From Gp7-AA10 sp041483175 (GTDB lineage Bacteria > Acidobacteriota > Thermoanaerobaculia > Gp7-AA8), in assembly GCA_041483175.1 (NCBI GenBank), contig JBGPFD010000200.1:1-6328 (forward strand): a stretch of DNA of 6,328 nt, given 5' to 3'. Under the pieces are notes generated by a model that saw only the letters and a list, made by a program, of their open reading frames with translations, searched no databases and had not been told where the DNA came from. The position numbers and the translations under genes are program-made. Positions 5,957-6,328 of the stretch are shown here, piece by piece. Positions within the stretch are counted from its first letter, which is position 1; the number at the start of each line of letters is the position of its first letter.

Positions 5957-5969
5957 GCCTCGGCGAGGC
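5957..5969. promoter_or_regulatory. Inverted repeat next to the halogenase start
   Basis: GCCTCG (5957-5962) and CGAGGC (5964-5969) form a perfect 6-bp inverted repeat around one base, 3 bp upstream of the candidate -10 on the minus strand. The position would fit an operator in the promoter spacer. The 1-nt centre makes it a poor RNA hairpin unless inner pairs open. No bound regulator can be named. Confidence 0.3.
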
Positions 5970-5971
5970 AT

Positions 5972-6199
5972 TCTTTCTGACCTGGAAGAGCCGCTCGCCG
6001 GCGATCCATGATTGCGGCCTGGAGCAAACCGTTCGCAACTGCGGGATCAAAGACGCGCCCCCTGGAGCTGGCGACGCGGAAACACTTCACCGAGAAATCA
6101 GCGTTCGCACCGTCGCCGGCACCTGCGAGCCATCTTCGAGCTGAAGCCAATGCATGTCGTTATGAGTCTATCGATGACCATTATTGTCCATCCAAGTCC
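5972..6199. other. Intergenic region between divergent genes
   Basis: No supported gene, tRNA or known RNA is seen here. Short open frames on both strands lack recognisable domains. The part from about 6150 onward is less GC-rich than the rest of the window, as expected for a promoter-bearing region. A 22-codon frame (6150-6218) ends 18 nt before the downstream ATG, but it has no clear ribosome site and no attenuator-like structure beside it. Confidence 0.5.
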
Positions 6200-6228
6200 T
6201 TTACTTCGGACGGGCTGATCTGTAGACT
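6200..6228 (+). promoter_or_regulatory. Candidate promoter of the HTH gene
   Basis: TTTACT (6200-6205) and TAGACT (6223-6228) are separated by exactly 17 bp, as in a sigma-70 promoter, although both hexamers match the consensus only in part. The -10 box ends 8 nt before the ATG at 6237, so transcription would start at or very near the start codon. Confidence 0.35.
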
Positions 6229-6236
6229 GCATCGCG

Positions 6237-6328
6237 ATGCCCACGCAGGTCGCGGGGGAGATCCTCACCATCCGCCAACTCGCCGACTACCTGATGGTCT
6301 CGGAAAAAACCGTCTACCGGATGCTCGA
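6237..6328 (+). CDS. Excisionase-family helix-turn-helix DNA-binding protein (5' part only)
   Basis: The 30 complete codons visible begin MPTQVAGEILTIRQLADYLM and continue VSEKTVYRML, a clear match to the start of the excisionase/MerR-like HTH_17 domain (LTIxQLAxYLxVSxxTVYRML), which binds DNA with a winged helix. The frame is open to the window end. Proteins of this type in bacterial chromosomes are often short (about 60 to 160 residues) and are commonly stand-alone regulators rather than true phage excisionases; the name alone does not imply a prophage. The ATG at 6237 has no Shine-Dalgarno but lies 8 nt after a possible -10 box. GTG and downstream ATG codons would cut into the domain. Confidence 0.85.
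   Translation, partial: MPTQVAGEILTIRQLADYLMVSEKTVYRML

Noticed and set aside
4856..5980. A 374-codon plus-strand open frame opposite the halogenase-like gene
   Set aside because: Same reasons: no family motifs, charged repetitive composition, fully covered by a well-supported minus-strand gene.
6150..6218. 22-codon leader peptide before the HTH gene
   Set aside because: There is no ribosome site, no run of regulatory codons and no attenuator stem; the candidate promoter at 6200-6228 lies within and after it.
6237..6328. Prophage or integrative element suggested by the excisionase-type HTH
   Set aside because: Only the domain start is visible and no integrase, attachment site or tRNA is in the window; chromosomal regulators of this family are common.

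Overview
The window is a GC-rich bacterial chromosome fragment with tightly packed genes and G/C-biased third codon positions, which produce long spurious antisense frames. No marker gene fixes the taxon. The set of families (an Acr3 pump, paired TPM proteins, a halogenase-like flavoprotein, a pyrrolysine-free MttB homologue, a short excisionase-type HTH protein) together with REP-like intergenic hairpin repeats would suit a soil or sediment bacterium such as an Acidobacteriota member. That assignment is inference and is weak.

Layout. Positions 1-220 hold three tandem copies, plus a decayed fourth left end, of a unit of about 70 bp. Each copy folds into two triloop hairpins inside an outer stem. 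The two hairpins are inverted relatives of each other, so the unit looks like a REP/BIME-type element. Next comes an Acr3-family arsenite efflux permease (282-1349, +). A compact three-gene plus-strand cassette follows: a small soluble TPM-domain protein (1456-1890), a signal-peptide TPM membrane protein of the YgcG type with a glycine-rich tail (1871-2656), and a triple zinc-ribbon protein of the zf-TFIIB type (2650-3204). These three overlap at their gene ends, which suggests coupled translation.

At about 3192-3219 a GC-only hairpin separates this strand from a convergent minus-strand pair. The pair is transcribed from about 5938 down to 3224: a flavin-dependent halogenase-like oxidoreductase (4658-5938), then 15 bp later a member of the trimethylamine methyltransferase (MttB) superfamily that uses an ordinary sense codon throughout (3224-4642). 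No corrinoid protein or reductive activator lies next to it. A 298-bp intergenic stretch separates the halogenase from the start of an excisionase-type HTH protein (6237 onward, +), which is cut by the window end.

The ars-type pump probably acts alone here: no arsR, arsC or arsM is visible. The TPM/zinc-ribbon genes look like one envelope-related module of unknown role, but the usual LemA partner is absent. The halogenase/MttB pair is the most unusual combination and the best candidate for an undescribed small-molecule pathway. TANNNT -10-like hexamers sit 6 to 9 nt before three candidate start codons, so leaderless or very short-leader transcription is possible.
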